A stretch of DNA of 64,000 nt from Actinoplanes octamycinicus (GCF_014205225.1 NZ_JACHNB010000001.1:6739501-6803500), one strand, 5' to 3'. Positions 24,144 to 32,782 are shown, numbered from the stretch's first letter. Notes: a model not told the origin generated them from the sequence alone. A program made the numbers and translations.

Positions 24144-24572
24144 CTACTCGCGTCCGATCCAGACCGCCGCGCCGCACCGATCCGCCAGAAGCGTCAGCTC
24201 CGCGCGGGTGCCGGACACCCCGCTGTCCAGTACGGCCCGCAGCTCACCCATCGCGAACCCGTGCCGGCGCAGCACCCGCAGTACCGCCACCCGCCCGGCA
24301 CCCAGATCGTCCGGGAACCGCAAACGGAACGTCCCGCACTGCTCCAGCACCGCCTGCCGCCAGTCATCCGGCAGCCGCTCATACCCGCACGCCACCTCCC
24401 GCGACCCGCCCGCGCAGTCATGCCTCACCGACCAGCACAACCGGCCACCCTGCACATAATCGGCGACCCGGGCAGTCCCGCAGCAGTACGGCACCACAGC
24501 CTCCTCCACGAACACCGGCCGATCATCGCAGCACAACCGCGCGCACATGCAGGAGAGCCACGGCAGAATCAC
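24144..24572 (-). CDS. cysteine-rich protein with a bL12-like C-terminal domain
   Basis: The N-terminal 85 residues contain about ten cysteines, many paired (CMCARLCCDD, PYCCG), suggesting metal or cluster binding. The C-terminal 60 residues (AGRVAVLRVLRRHGFAMGEL, RAVLDSGVSGTRAELTLLAD, RCGAAVWI) resemble the C-terminal fold of ribosomal protein L7/L12. Neither a name nor a role is known to me. GTG/ATG choices exist; the first in-frame Met at 24572 is used, with a second at MCARLCC. It ends ten bases before the phosphoesterase start and may be the operon's true first gene. Confidence 0.7.
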   Translation of the reverse strand: MILPWLSCMCARLCCDDRPVFVEEAVVPYCCGTARVADYVQGGRLCWSVRHDCAGGSREVACGYERLPDDWRQAVLEQCGTFRLRFPDDLGAGRVAVLRVLRRHGFAMGELRAVLDSGVSGTRAELTLLADRCGAAVWIGRE

Positions 24573-24716
24573 CGCCCGGCACTGAACTCCAGTTGAGACT
24601 TAGTTCGTCACAACCCGGGATTCGCCGAACAAACCCTCAAACCCAGTTGCCGTGAACCCGCGCGCCGGGCCCCGGCACGATAGGGTCGCAACACGCCGAC
24701 CCGCCCAGGGAGAGAC

Positions 24717-25301
24717 ATGATCGACTACGACGAGGCCTACCGCACCGGCACCGCACCCTGGGACATCGGCAAACCCCAACCCGCCCTCACCGCCCTGCTC
24801 GACTACGGCGTCCGCGGCCCCCAAGTCCTCGACCTCGGCTGCGGCACCGGCGACCTCGCCCTCGCCCTGGCCCGCCGCGGCTACCACGTCACCGGCGTCG
24901 ACATCTCACCCGTCGCCATCGAACGCGCCCGCGCCAAAGCCACCGGCCTCACCGCCACCTTCGAAGTCCAGGACGCCACCAAACTCCACCTGCCGAACGC
25001 ACCCTTCGACACCATCATCGACTGCGGCCTGCTGCACAACCTGCACCGCTTCGGCGGCGCCGACGCCTACCTCGCCCAACTGCCCGGCCTCGCCGAACCC
25101 GGCACCATGCTCTACGTCCTGGCCATCTCCGCCGACGCCGGCGACACCTGGAGCATCACCCGCGACCAACTCCAGCAATGGTTCCCCGAACCCGTCTGGA
25201 CCGACACCACCATCAAAGACACCCAAGCCATCGCCGAAGTCAACGACGAAAAACTCACCCTGCCCGCCTACCTGCTGCGCACCTTCCGCGCCTACACCTA
25301 G
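24717..25301 (+). CDS. class I SAM-dependent methyltransferase
   Basis: The 194-residue protein shows the SAM-binding motif I VLDLGCGTGDLALALARRG, motif II VTGVDISPVAIERARAKA, then FEVQDATKLHLP and FDTIIDCGLLHNLHR. It resembles small-molecule methyltransferases of the thiopurine/tellurite type, which have the same DxxYRTGxAPWDIG-like N-terminus (DYDEAYRTGTAPWDIGKPQP). ATG 24717 is preceded by GGGAGAG. It overlaps the convergent GNAT gene by four bases. Confidence 0.92.
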   Translation: MIDYDEAYRTGTAPWDIGKPQPALTALLDYGVRGPQVLDLGCGTGDLALALARRGYHVTGVDISPVAIERARAKATGLTATFEVQDATKLHLPNAPFDTIIDCGLLHNLHRFGGADAYLAQLPGLAEPGTMLYVLAISADAGDTWSITRDQLQQWFPEPVWTDTTIKDTQAIAEVNDEKLTLPAYLLRTFRAYT

Positions 25302-25834
25302 GCCACCTCCGACAGATCCGCCGGGATCAGGCTGTACACCGCCAGATCACCACGACCCGACCGGGTCCACGACGCATTACGCAACACACCCTCGAACCGG
25401 AAACCGGCCCGCTGCGCCACCCGCAACGACGCCTCATTACGCGTATCCGCATGCAACGTCACCCGCTGCATCCCCGCCTGCGCCACCGCCCACCGCGCCA
25501 CCGCGGCCGCCGCCTCCACCGCGAACCCACGACCCCGCGCCCACCCAGCCGTCCAATAATGAATCTCGGTCGTCATCGCCGACCAATCCGTATCGAACAA
25601 CCCCACATGACACGCCAGCCGGCCATTCTCCCGCGCCACCCCGGCCAGCCCGTCCACCCCGCGCGAACACCACTCCACCGCCCGATCCAGACCAGCCCCC
25701 GCGTACCGGAAACCGACCGGCGCGAAACGCAGGAAAACCCGATCGTTCCAGACGGCCTGCACCCCGGCGGCATCCCCGGCCTCCAACGGCCGCAACCGCA
25801 ACCGCGGCGTCTCCACCACCCCCCACGAGAACAC
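25298..25834 (-). CDS. GNAT-family acetyltransferase (RimJ/RimL-like)
   Basis: The 178-residue product has the RimJ/RimL layout: VVETPRLRLRPLEAGDAAGV at the start, HYWTAGWARGRGFAVEAAAA (acetyl-CoA loop RGRGFA) and ADTRNEASLRVAQRAGFRFE, followed by EGVLRNAS. Such enzymes acetylate protein N-termini, amino acids or antibiotics. GTG 25834 starts six bases after the stop of the upstream hydrolase gene, so the two form an operon. Confidence 0.9.
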   Translation of the reverse strand: MFSWGVVETPRLRLRPLEAGDAAGVQAVWNDRVFLRFAPVGFRYAGAGLDRAVEWCSRGVDGLAGVARENGRLACHVGLFDTDWSAMTTEIHYWTAGWARGRGFAVEAAAAVARWAVAQAGMQRVTLHADTRNEASLRVAQRAGFRFEGVLRNASWTRSGRGDLAVYSLIPADLSEVA

Positions 25835-25839
25835 GACGC

Positions 25840-26559
25840 TCAGCGACCCCGGAAGAACGAAACCGCCTCAGCGAACGCCAGATCCGTCAACACCGGATCA
25901 TGCCGCGCCCCCACATCCCGCATGAACGCATGCTCCCCACCCTGAAAAACATGCAACTCCACATCGTCCAACCCGGCCGCATACAACGCGCCCACCGTCT
26001 CCAACCGGGCCCGCGCCGGCACATGCGGATCCCGCGACCCGAACACCACCATCAACCGGCCCCGGATCTCCGCGGCCCGCTCCAGCGAATCCGCCACATC
26101 CGAACCCAGCGCCCCGTTGTGCAAACCCGTCGGATAAAAACACACCGTCGCCGCCACCCGCGCGTCAAAAGCCGCCCGGAACGCCAGATGCCCACCGATA
26201 CAGAACCCGGTCACCAGCAGCGACGACACATCCGCACGCCGCTCCAGGAAATCCAGCACCGCCACCCGGTCCGCATCGAACTGCGCCGCCGACATCGACG
26301 CCGCACCGGCCAGCCCCCGCGCCTTACCGGCATCGTCGAACTCCAACGCCACCCCGGCCAGCTCACCGCGCGGATAAATCTCCGGAACACACACCACGAA
26401 CCCCGCCGACGCCAGCCTGCGCGCCGACCGCAACGTCGACTCGGTCAGCTGAAAAATGTCGGTATACAGCAACACCCCGGGAAACGACCCGCCACCGACC
26501 GGCCCGATCACCACCGCCCGGATGTCACCGATCCGAACCTCGTCCTCCTGCAACCTCAT
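25840..26559 (-). CDS. dienelactone hydrolase-family protein
   Basis: The 239-residue protein has the dienelactone hydrolase fold with a cysteine nucleophile: LLVTGFCIGGHLAFRAAF (GxCxGG), FGSRDPHVPARARLETVG (Asp region), and VFQGGEHAFMRDVGAR (His). Cys123-type nucleophiles distinguish this family from other alpha/beta hydrolases. The start is uncertain: ATG 26559 (MRLQEDEVR) or TTG 26568; no strong ribosome-binding site is present. It is upstream of the GNAT gene in an apparent two-gene operon. Confidence 0.85.
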   Translation of the reverse strand: MRLQEDEVRIGDIRAVVIGPVGGGSFPGVLLYTDIFQLTESTLRSARRLASAGFVVCVPEIYPRGELAGVALEFDDAGKARGLAGAASMSAAQFDADRVAVLDFLERRADVSSLLVTGFCIGGHLAFRAAFDARVAATVCFYPTGLHNGALGSDVADSLERAAEIRGRLMVVFGSRDPHVPARARLETVGALYAAGLDDVELHVFQGGEHAFMRDVGARHDPVLTDLAFAEAVSFFRGR

Positions 26560-26584
26560 GCGAAACAACCTAGGGGAGCGGCGA

Positions 26585-27553
26585 TCACGCCAGCTCGCGC
26601 AACACCCGGTTCGTGCGATTCGACTGAATGGCAGCCCGCTGCTGCTCCGCCGTCACCTCGATGTAATTCTGCGAAGTCGCCAGCGACGCGTGACCCAGCA
26701 ACCGCATGATCTCCGACGCGTTCGCGCCGTCCTCCGCCAACCGCGTCGCGAACGTATGCCGCAACGCATGCAACTGCGCACCCCGCGGCACCCGATCACC
26801 GATCCCGGCCCGCCGGAAACACGACCGCACCAAATACTGCAAACCACCCCGCTGCAACGGCGCCCCATGCCGATCCACCAGCAACGGATCCGACTTCGCC
26901 ACCCGGCCGAACCGCACCCGCCGACTCTCCACATACCGCCCCACCGCGGCATCCAGCCCACCATCGATCGGCACCACCCGCGGCCGGCCCCCCTTGCCCG
27001 CCACCTCCACCCGCCGCTCACCGTCACGACCCGACACCGAACCGACCCGCAACCCCAGCAACTCCGACAACCGCAAACCCGCACACAACGCCAACGCCAG
27101 CACCAGCACGTCCCGCTCCGGCCACGGATCCCGCTGCCGCTCATCCACCTGCGACACCACCCGGAGCAGCTCCTCCGGCGTATCCTCACCCCGCAACGGC
27201 TTGGGGGAGTGCGCCACCATCCGCGGCTTGTCCACCGCCGACATCGGATTCCCCGCGACCACACCCTCCGTCACCAGAAACGTGAAAAACGCATTCCACG
27301 ACGACCACGCCCGCGCCACCGACGCGGGCGCCCGATCCGCTGCGAACCGCGCGAAGGCCGCCCGCAACAAACGGGGGGAGAGGTCAGCGGGGGACTGCGG
27401 CACCGGCGCGACCAGCTGCAACACCAAGGTCAAATCCCGCTGGTACGCCGCCAGGGTGTGCGCCGACGGCTTGCGCGTGGCCCGCGCCGCCAGGAACTCG
27501 TCGACGATCTCGGCCAGCGGGGCAGGGGACTCAGCGGCTGATGCGTGCTGCAT
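26585..27553 (-). CDS. XerC/D-like tyrosine recombinase next to dif
   Basis: The 322-residue protein has an N-terminal SAM-like core-binding domain (RKPSAHTLAAYQRDLTLVLQ) and a complete catalytic set: Arg in CAGLRLSELLGL, Lys in EVAGKGGRPRVVP, HxxR in LHALRHTFATRL, and His/Tyr in LLGHASLATSQNYIEV. It resembles XerC/XerD and integrases. ATG 27553 has no Shine-Dalgarno sequence, but a -10 candidate (CATAAT/TAATAT at 27559-27566) ends 5-7 bases upstream, implying a leaderless mRNA. An AT-rich GATAT-N10-ATATC repeat overlaps it (27558-27577). The gene starts 640 bases from the dif-like site. Confidence 0.92.
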   Translation of the reverse strand: MQHASAAESPAPLAEIVDEFLAARATRKPSAHTLAAYQRDLTLVLQLVAPVPQSPADLSPRLLRAAFARFAADRAPASVARAWSSWNAFFTFLVTEGVVAGNPMSAVDKPRMVAHSPKPLRGEDTPEELLRVVSQVDERQRDPWPERDVLVLALALCAGLRLSELLGLRVGSVSGRDGERRVEVAGKGGRPRVVPIDGGLDAAVGRYVESRRVRFGRVAKSDPLLVDRHGAPLQRGGLQYLVRSCFRRAGIGDRVPRGAQLHALRHTFATRLAEDGANASEIMRLLGHASLATSQNYIEVTAEQQRAAIQSNRTNRVLRELA

Positions 27554-28189
27554 AAGAGATATTATGCATGATATATCCGCATTCGTGCCTGGATGGACCT
27601 TAGCACGCCCCTGGATATGTTGAGTAGCTTTCACCCGAATCCACCCCGCGAATCCTCCAGACGCCGACCCCGCCGCACCGGCACCACTTCGCTCAGCGGC
27701 CACGGCTCACAGACATGGGGGCCCCGGCGCACGAAAGCGGGGAGGGCCTCGCTCCGCCCGCCATCACGATCGGAGACCGCGCTTTCCCGGGGCGCGCCCG
27801 CAGGCGCGAGGAAGGCCCTCACGCGCGATCAGACCGGCTTTCGGTACGCGGTAAGCGCCCGTGACAGCGTCTCGCGCAGCGACAACCCGAGCGCATCGCC
27901 GGATCGGCCGGAGCGGGCCCTGCGAGATCGGGCGGTGGTGGCGCGGGGCGCTGACAGCTGCGATACCGCGGAAAGATCATCCAGTTCCGTCCGGGCGGCG
28001 TCGCCTGTCGAACATCTGTGCGTGTGTGCGAGTGATGCGTTCGCGCGTGCGCCGCCGGCGTACGTCAAGAAGTGCCGGCGGCGAACCTGCCGCCCGGACC
28101 CGGCGGGCCTGCGGTGTGGCGAGCACGTGGGTGTCGTGCGGCTCGCAGGGGATGGGAGGCTGCCCGTTGTGGACCCCTCTCCGCTGTCT
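27554..28189. other. gene-poor stretch between the recombinase and dif
   Basis: No frame here has domain similarity or a plausible start. I see an AT-rich patch at 27554-27580 that carries the recombinase promoter, a GC hairpin CGCGCC CGCA GGCGCG near 27792-27807, and a TTTCGGTACG motif at 27839-27848. The strand bias of the sequence changes within this region. It may be an eroded or recombination-prone segment beside the terminus. Confidence 0.5.
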
Positions 28190-28217
28190 AGTTGACATAA
28201 TGTAGATTATCGACCCG
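28190..28217. other. dif site (chromosome dimer resolution, Xer target)
   Basis: The 28 bases have the 11-6-11 arrangement AGTTGACATAA / TGTAGA / TTATCGACCCG. Read on the minus strand, they match the actinobacterial dif consensus I remember (TTSRCCGATAA TVNACA TTATGTCAASK) at 25 of 28 positions, including the whole central region and the TTATGTCAA arm. It lies in a non-coding region where the top-strand G/C bias flips, as expected near a terminus. A tyrosine recombinase gene lies on each side at 27.5 and 34.4-35.3 kb. Confidence 0.85.
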
Positions 28218-28249
28218 GTATTTTAGCGCTCAGACGGCTTGATAACGGC

Positions 28250-28343
28250 TCGCGAGCCGGGTCGCCAGGAGCGCCCGGGCAAGACAACGCGCGATGCCGC
28301 CGTGTACACATATCCGGATTTCGCCCGCCGCGGTGTCGGCCGG
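28250..28343 (+). pseudogene. fragment of a GNAT acetyltransferase gene beside dif
   Basis: The plus-strand frame ending VYTYPDFARRGVGR reproduces the acetyl-CoA loop of the GNAT at 4431-4973 (MYTHPDFARRGVGR), and 35 of 38 bases are identical between 28305-28342 and 4740-4777. Upstream, PGQDNAR in a shifted frame matches PGQDPAK of the same gene. After GVGR the similarity stops abruptly. This is a degraded partial gene copy 33 bases from the dif site. Confidence 0.65.
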
Positions 28344-28350
28344 TGGCCGG

Positions 28351-28845
28351 TCAGGTGTCCGGAGCGCTGGCGAGCAAGTCGCGGGCGGCGGCTTTGATCG
28401 CGGCGGCGATGGCGTCGCGGTGTGCGGGTTCGTCCTCCCACGCCACGGACAGCAGTTCGCATCGCATCCCGAGGTCCTGCCGTATCCCGCACGGAACGCG
28501 TTCGTCGGCGTCAACTAGCAAATAGGCGATTTGTCCGGCTGCCCGGTCGGGCGCCACTTCCCCACCGAGCACCGCGCGGGCCAGGTCGCGGGCCCGCCGC
28601 CAGCGCACGGCCGCCGGTTCGCACAGCGGGTGGCCGAGCTCGGACATGGCCTGTTTCAGCAGGTCAGCGGCCTCTCTGACGTCGGTGCGGCTCAGTCCGG
28701 CAAGCTCGCGCAGGGCCGGCGAGTCGACGCCCCGGGCCAGTGCGTGCGCGGCGACCATGGGCAGGTCCGCCCCGCCGAGCTGGTCGAGAACGTAGTCGTC
28801 GGCGGCCTCCCGCAACTTTTCCACGTGCGCATCATGCCCGGTCAC
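28351..28845 (-). CDS. conserved-looking hypothetical protein
   Basis: The 164-residue protein is soluble and helical (LREAADDYVLDQLGGADLPM, ELAGLSRTDVREAADLLKQA, then DRAAGQIAYLLVDADERVPC), with no domain I can name. Its codon use is normal for this genome. The start GTG 28845 (MTGHDAHVEK) is the first in-frame start. It is the first intact gene to the right of the dif site. Confidence 0.7.
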   Translation of the reverse strand: MTGHDAHVEKLREAADDYVLDQLGGADLPMVAAHALARGVDSPALRELAGLSRTDVREAADLLKQAMSELGHPLCEPAAVRWRRARDLARAVLGGEVAPDRAAGQIAYLLVDADERVPCGIRQDLGMRCELLSVAWEDEPAHRDAIAAAIKAAARDLLASAPDT

Positions 28846-29253
28846 CAGGTGACGCCTTCCGCGCCGACCGGGATTCGCGCGGCGCCGTGCTCGCGGCGCC
28901 GTGCTCGCGGAGCGTGGGAAGCGATGCTCCGGGCGCTACTCCCCCTGGCCGTCTCAGGACCTGCTGTCAGGGCGAGGCGCCGGCTTCGACCGGGCCGCCG
29001 TTTCCGGGCGCCGCCAAGTCGACGCCGACGACGGCGATGTCCAGCCTCGGCGGCGGCACCGCTTCCCCGCTGGCGCTCGCCTCATCCTTGCCGCGGCGGC
29101 GTGCTGCTGTGCCTGTGGGCGTGGTGCTGGCTGGCGGTGCTGCGAGGCGGGCGGGAGTTTGAGCGCGTCGGCGGGCGGGGGTTGGTCTTGGTGCGTGGGT
29201 CTCCCCTGTTGGAGACTGATTGGCGGTGGCCCGTCGGTCCGGATAGTCCGGTT
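28846..29253. other. 400-base gap with short repeats, no gene recognised
   Basis: A 14-base unit (GCGGCGCCGTGCTC) is repeated in tandem 2.3 times at 28879-28910. A hairpin GTCTCC CCTGTT GGAGAC at 29199-29216 lies 38 bases beyond the stop of the 29254 gene and may terminate it. No frame shows recognisable protein similarity. Confidence 0.45.
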
Positions 29254-29832
29254 TCAGGGGGTTTGCTGGCGTCGGCGGTGTTCGATTTCGGACTGGAGGT
29301 CGGGGTCCCACTGGGTGGCGTTCCAGGCTTCGAGGTGCGGGAGCATGCCGTCGTTCGGGGAGTTGGGTTCGTAGCGGTCCAGGGGCTGGGCCAGTCCGGC
29401 GATCAGGCGGTGGGTGCTCGTGCGGGTGGTCAGGACGTTCGCTAGCAGGGCCAGGGCGCCGAGGGTGCGCAGGAGGGCTCCGGTGATGAGGGCGCGCTGG
29501 TTGTCGGGGCCGCCGAGGTGGGGCAGGGCGTAGCCGAACAGGTCGGCGGTGGTGTGGCCGGCGCGGCGCCAGGCGATGGTGGCGCCGATGGTGGCGAGGG
29601 TCAGCAGGCCGGCGGTCAGGTGGGTCAGGGTGATCGCCTTGGCGGGGGCGTCGAGTGTGATCGCCAGGGCGAGGCCGGTGGTGGTGGCGGCGAGCAGGAT
29701 GCTGGCGGTGATGGCTGCCCGGGTGGCGGTGACCCATTCGCTGGGGGCGGTGGGTGTGGGCACGGTGGCCGGTCGGCAGTCGTGGCCCTGTCCGGGGTGG
29801 TCGAGGTCGGTTCCGCATCGCTGGCATGGCAC
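29254..29832 (-). CDS. membrane protein with an N-terminal zinc ribbon
   Basis: The 192-residue protein starts MPCQRCGTDLDHPGQGHDC, a short zinc-ribbon-like CxxC...C motif, followed by at least three hydrophobic segments (about 38-60, 70-88 and 112-134) and a polar tail rich in Asn, Gln and Arg. The layout resembles DUF4328-type actinobacterial membrane proteins, but I am not certain. The function is unknown. Confidence 0.7.
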   Translation of the reverse strand: MPCQRCGTDLDHPGQGHDCRPATVPTPTAPSEWVTATRAAITASILLAATTTGLALAITLDAPAKAITLTHLTAGLLTLATIGATIAWRRAGHTTADLFGYALPHLGGPDNQRALITGALLRTLGALALLANVLTTRTSTHRLIAGLAQPLDRYEPNSPNDGMLPHLEAWNATQWDPDLQSEIEHRRRQQTP

Positions 29833-29947
29833 GGCGGCAGACCCTAGCAGCGGTGTTGTGCCTGGTCACGGTGGGGTGGGATGGCTATGGGCGTACCAGA
29901 AGCGGGTTTCAGGAAGGCGGGGGCTGACGGCGTACCTGAAAAGGGGT

Positions 29948-30916
29948 TTAGGAAATGGTCAAGTGGTGGTGGAGGGCGTGCAGGAAGTCGGGGGCGTCGA
30001 AGGCGGTGCCGGCGGAGGCGACGCCTCGGGTGCGGTGGGCGCGGCCGGTGAGGATGCGGTCGGTGGCTTCGACGGCGAGGGGGGCGCTGATGGCGTAGAT
30101 GTCCTGGCCGGTGGCGGTGATGCGGCGTTCGGTGCGGCCGGTGCGGACCTGGACGTCGACGGTGAAGGTTTCCGGGGTCTGGGTGCGGGTGCCGGCGTTG
30201 GCGAGGTCGGTGGCGGCGGTGGTGGTCATGTAGGTGGTGATGTCGCGGACCTGCAGGTGGGTGGGGATGGTGACGACGTCGGCCATGGTGAAGCCGGCGA
30301 GGACTTTCTGTGGGCCGAGGGGGTGCGGGAAGGGCCAGGTGACGGTGGGCAGGGTGTCGTCGTGGTGCTGCAGGGTGCCGTCGGTGTAGCGCAGGCGGCG
30401 GCCGCCGCGGCGCTGGGCGGAGACGGCGCCGGCGGCGAGGGTGCCGGGGGTGGGGTGCCAGCTGGTCAGGCCGTAGGCGATGTGGATCTCGTCGGCGTGG
30501 GTGTCGCCGTCCAGGGCGGTGGTGGCGAGCAGGTCGGCGAGGCCGCCGTAGAAGGCCATGGCCGGGATGATCAGGGTGGGGCTGTCGGTGTGCTGGCGGA
30601 ATGTGTCGAGGTTGGCTTCGATCTCGGCGGCGACGTCGATGTAGGGGATGCCGGCGCGCTGGGCGGCGGCGATCAGGGGGCCGGCGGTGGTGGCGAAGGG
30701 TCCGGCGGTGTTGATGACGGCGTCGGCGCCGTGCAGGGCGCGGTCGAGGGCGGCGGGGTCGTCGACGGCGGCCGGCCGGGGGTGCTCGCCGAGGGCTGTG
30801 AGCCGGGTGTGGTCGCGGCCGAGCAGCAGCGGGGTGTGGCCGCGGCGGTGGAGTTCGGTGGTGACGTGCCGGCCGGTGGTGCCGGTGGCGCCGTAGACGG
30901 CGATGGTCGCGCTCAT
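29948..30916 (-). CDS. saccharopine dehydrogenase-like NAD(P)-binding oxidoreductase
   Basis: The 322-residue product starts MSATIAVYGATGTTGRHVTT with a Rossmann loop GATGTTG, then LLLGRDHTRLTALGE, VINTAGPFATTAGPLIAAAQ and GIPYIDVAAEIEANL. These are typical of the saccharopine-dehydrogenase-like/trans-acting enoyl reductase group that acts on membrane-lipid or unknown substrates. ATG 30916 faces the divergent GlxA-type regulator 70 bases away, whose control is likely. Confidence 0.88.
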   Translation of the reverse strand: MSATIAVYGATGTTGRHVTTELHRRGHTPLLLGRDHTRLTALGEHPRPAAVDDPAALDRALHGADAVINTAGPFATTAGPLIAAAQRAGIPYIDVAAEIEANLDTFRQHTDSPTLIIPAMAFYGGLADLLATTALDGDTHADEIHIAYGLTSWHPTPGTLAAGAVSAQRRGGRRLRYTDGTLQHHDDTLPTVTWPFPHPLGPQKVLAGFTMADVVTIPTHLQVRDITTYMTTTAATDLANAGTRTQTPETFTVDVQVRTGRTERRITATGQDIYAISAPLAVEATDRILTGRAHRTRGVASAGTAFDAPDFLHALHHHLTIS

Positions 30917-30952
30917 GCCTTGATCTTGTCGTCGGTGGTGGCGGGCGGACAG

Positions 30953-30987
30953 TGTCGGGAACGACATGACCCATACAATTTCCGACA
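30953..30987. promoter_or_regulatory. promoter/operator between the reductase and GlxA-type genes
   Basis: A -10-like TACAAT (30974-30979) ends seven bases before ATG 30987, implying a leaderless start for the GlxA-type regulator. An inverted repeat, TGTCGGGAA (30953-30961) and TTTCCGACA (30979-30987), brackets the promoter with an 17-base spacer and one mismatch. It could bind the regulator itself. Confidence 0.5.
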
Positions 30988-31922
30988 TGGGGTCGGTTGC
31001 GGTCGCTGCCACGGACGGGATGCTGCATTTCGAGCTGGCTTTGGCGTACGAGGTGTTCGGCTCCCGTCCGGACGCGGTGCCGGCGCCGTGGTACGAGGTG
31101 CGGGTGTGCGGTGACGCGCCGGTGCGGCTGGGCCGGTTCGTGGTGGAGCCGGACGCGGGTCTGGACGGGTTGGCCGGGGCGGACACGGTGATCGTTCCGG
31201 GGGTGGCGGATGTGGACGCTGCTCCCCCGGCGGGCCTGGTCGAGGCGGTCCGGGCGGCGCATGCGGCGGGCGCGCGGGTGGTGTCGTTGTGCACGGGCGC
31301 GTTCGTGCTGGCCGCGGCGGGGTTGCTGGACGGGTTGTCGGCGACGACGCACTGGGCGCATACGCGGCAGCTGGCGGAGCGGTTCCCGCGGGTGCGGGTC
31401 GACCCGGATGTGCTGTATGTGGACAACGGCCGGGTGCTGACCTCGGCGGGCAAGGCGGCCGCGATGGATCTGTGCCTGCATCTGGTCCGCCTGGACCATG
31501 GTCCGGCGGTGGCGAACGTGGTGGCGCGGCGTCTGGTGGTGCCGCCGCACCGCTCGGGTGGGCAGGCGCAGTTCGTGATGACGCCGGTGCCGCAGCGTGA
31601 CGGTCATCCGCTGTCGGCGTTGCTGCCGTGGGTGATGGCGCGTCTGGACGAGCCGTTGACGGTGGAGGATCTGGCGCGGCGGGCGAATTTGAGTTCGCGG
31701 CAGCTGGCCCGGCAGTTCCAGGCGGTGACCGGGACGACGCCGTTGCGGTGGCTGCTGACTCAGCGGGTGCGGCGGGCTCAGGAGTTGCTGGAGTCGACTG
31801 ACGACAGTGTGGAGGTGATCGCGGTGGCGGCCGGGATGGGGACGGCGACGACGTTGCGGCGGCATTTCCAGCGGACGATGGGGGTGCCGCCGGACACGTA
31901 TCGGCGCACGTTCCGGGCTTGA
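30987..31922 (+). CDS. GlxA-family AraC-type transcriptional regulator
   Basis: The 311-residue protein has an N-terminal DJ-1/PfpI-like domain (DTVIVPGVADVDAA, VSLCTGAFVLAAAGLLDG with the nucleophile-elbow Cys) and a C-terminal AraC DNA-binding domain (TVEDLARRANLSSRQLARQF and VEVIAVAAGMGTATTLRRHF, QRTMGVPPDTYRRTF). I prefer ATG 30987 over ATG 30966 because a -10 box fits a leaderless start at 30987 and homologues begin here. It is divergent from the reductase gene that it probably controls. Confidence 0.92.
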   Translation: MGSVAVAATDGMLHFELALAYEVFGSRPDAVPAPWYEVRVCGDAPVRLGRFVVEPDAGLDGLAGADTVIVPGVADVDAAPPAGLVEAVRAAHAAGARVVSLCTGAFVLAAAGLLDGLSATTHWAHTRQLAERFPRVRVDPDVLYVDNGRVLTSAGKAAAMDLCLHLVRLDHGPAVANVVARRLVVPPHRSGGQAQFVMTPVPQRDGHPLSALLPWVMARLDEPLTVEDLARRANLSSRQLARQFQAVTGTTPLRWLLTQRVRRAQELLESTDDSVEVIAVAAGMGTATTLRRHFQRTMGVPPDTYRRTFRA

Positions 31923-32014
31923 TGATCGTCGGGTGGCGGCGAGGCGTGCCGGTTGTTGTCGGTGGGGGCTGGTAGAAATAGGCCCTCTCATACAGGCGTA
32001 CGAAGGTGGGGACG

Positions 32015-32728
32015 ATGGTGGCGGCGGGCGTGGAGGCCCGTGGGTTGACCACGGAGGAGTTGGACGGGGTCCGGGACGCGCTGGCGGCCGGGCGCAAGCC
32101 GAAGGTGCAGTTCACCGAGTCGGCGGGGCAGATCGCGGGGCAGATCGGGCAGGTGGTGGCGCTGGAGGATCCGGCGGTGTCCGAGGAGTGGGTGGTGGTC
32201 CGCTTCGGGCGGGACGAGTTGCCGTTCTCCCCCGGTGACCTGCGGATCGCGCCGCGCGGCGCGACCGCGCCGAAAAAGGTGGTGGCGCCGGAGCCGGAGC
32301 CGGAGCCGCAGTTGTCCGGCCCGGAGTTCCTGATCGACAAGCCGATCGAGAAGAAGCCTGCGCCGGCGCAGCGCAAGAGTGAGGAGGTGCAGGACGTGAC
32401 AGCTCCGGCTCCGCGCAAGGCGGCCCGCCCGGCGAAGGCGAAACCCGGTCCGTCGTTGACCGTGACCCTGGCCTATGGCGAGGGTGAGTGGACGGTCGGC
32501 GCGACGCAGGGGGCGAAGGCGCTGGCGAAGCCTTATGTGATCCGGCCGGCAGAGGCGCTGAAGATGGTGCAGCTGATCGATGTGCCCGGGGTGCAGGAGG
32601 CGGTGGAGCAGATCCTGTCCGCCGAGCGGGCCGAGGCGGAGCAGCAGGCGCAGCGGTTGCGGGCTGAGCTGGCCGAGATCGAGGCGCGGCTGGCGGAGCT
32701 GGGTGAGGCGGGTTCGCCGGCGGCGTGA
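32015..32728 (+). CDS. DUF6319-type conserved actinobacterial protein
   Basis: The 237-residue protein has a small N-terminal domain (GLTTEELDGVRDALAAGRKP, PFSPGDLRIAPRGA), a Pro/Glu/Lys-rich linker, a second domain (LTVTLAYGEGEWTVGATQGA) and a C-terminal coiled coil (AERAEAEQQAQRLRAELAEI). This matches my memory of the DUF6319 family, which has no known function. ATG 32015 follows AAGGTGGGG; the codon GTG 32006 is also possible. Confidence 0.75.
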   Translation: MVAAGVEARGLTTEELDGVRDALAAGRKPKVQFTESAGQIAGQIGQVVALEDPAVSEEWVVVRFGRDELPFSPGDLRIAPRGATAPKKVVAPEPEPEPQLSGPEFLIDKPIEKKPAPAQRKSEEVQDVTAPAPRKAARPAKAKPGPSLTVTLAYGEGEWTVGATQGAKALAKPYVIRPAEALKMVQLIDVPGVQEAVEQILSAERAEAEQQAQRLRAELAEIEARLAELGEAGSPAA

Positions 32729-32782
32729 GCCTCGGCGGGTTTCTCGGGGGCGTCAGCGTCGGTGGGCTGCTCCCCCGGCGCG

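Noticed and set aside
29549..31114. 521-residue plus-strand frame over the reductase gene
   Set aside because: It is glycine-rich and antisense to a clear saccharopine-dehydrogenase-like gene.
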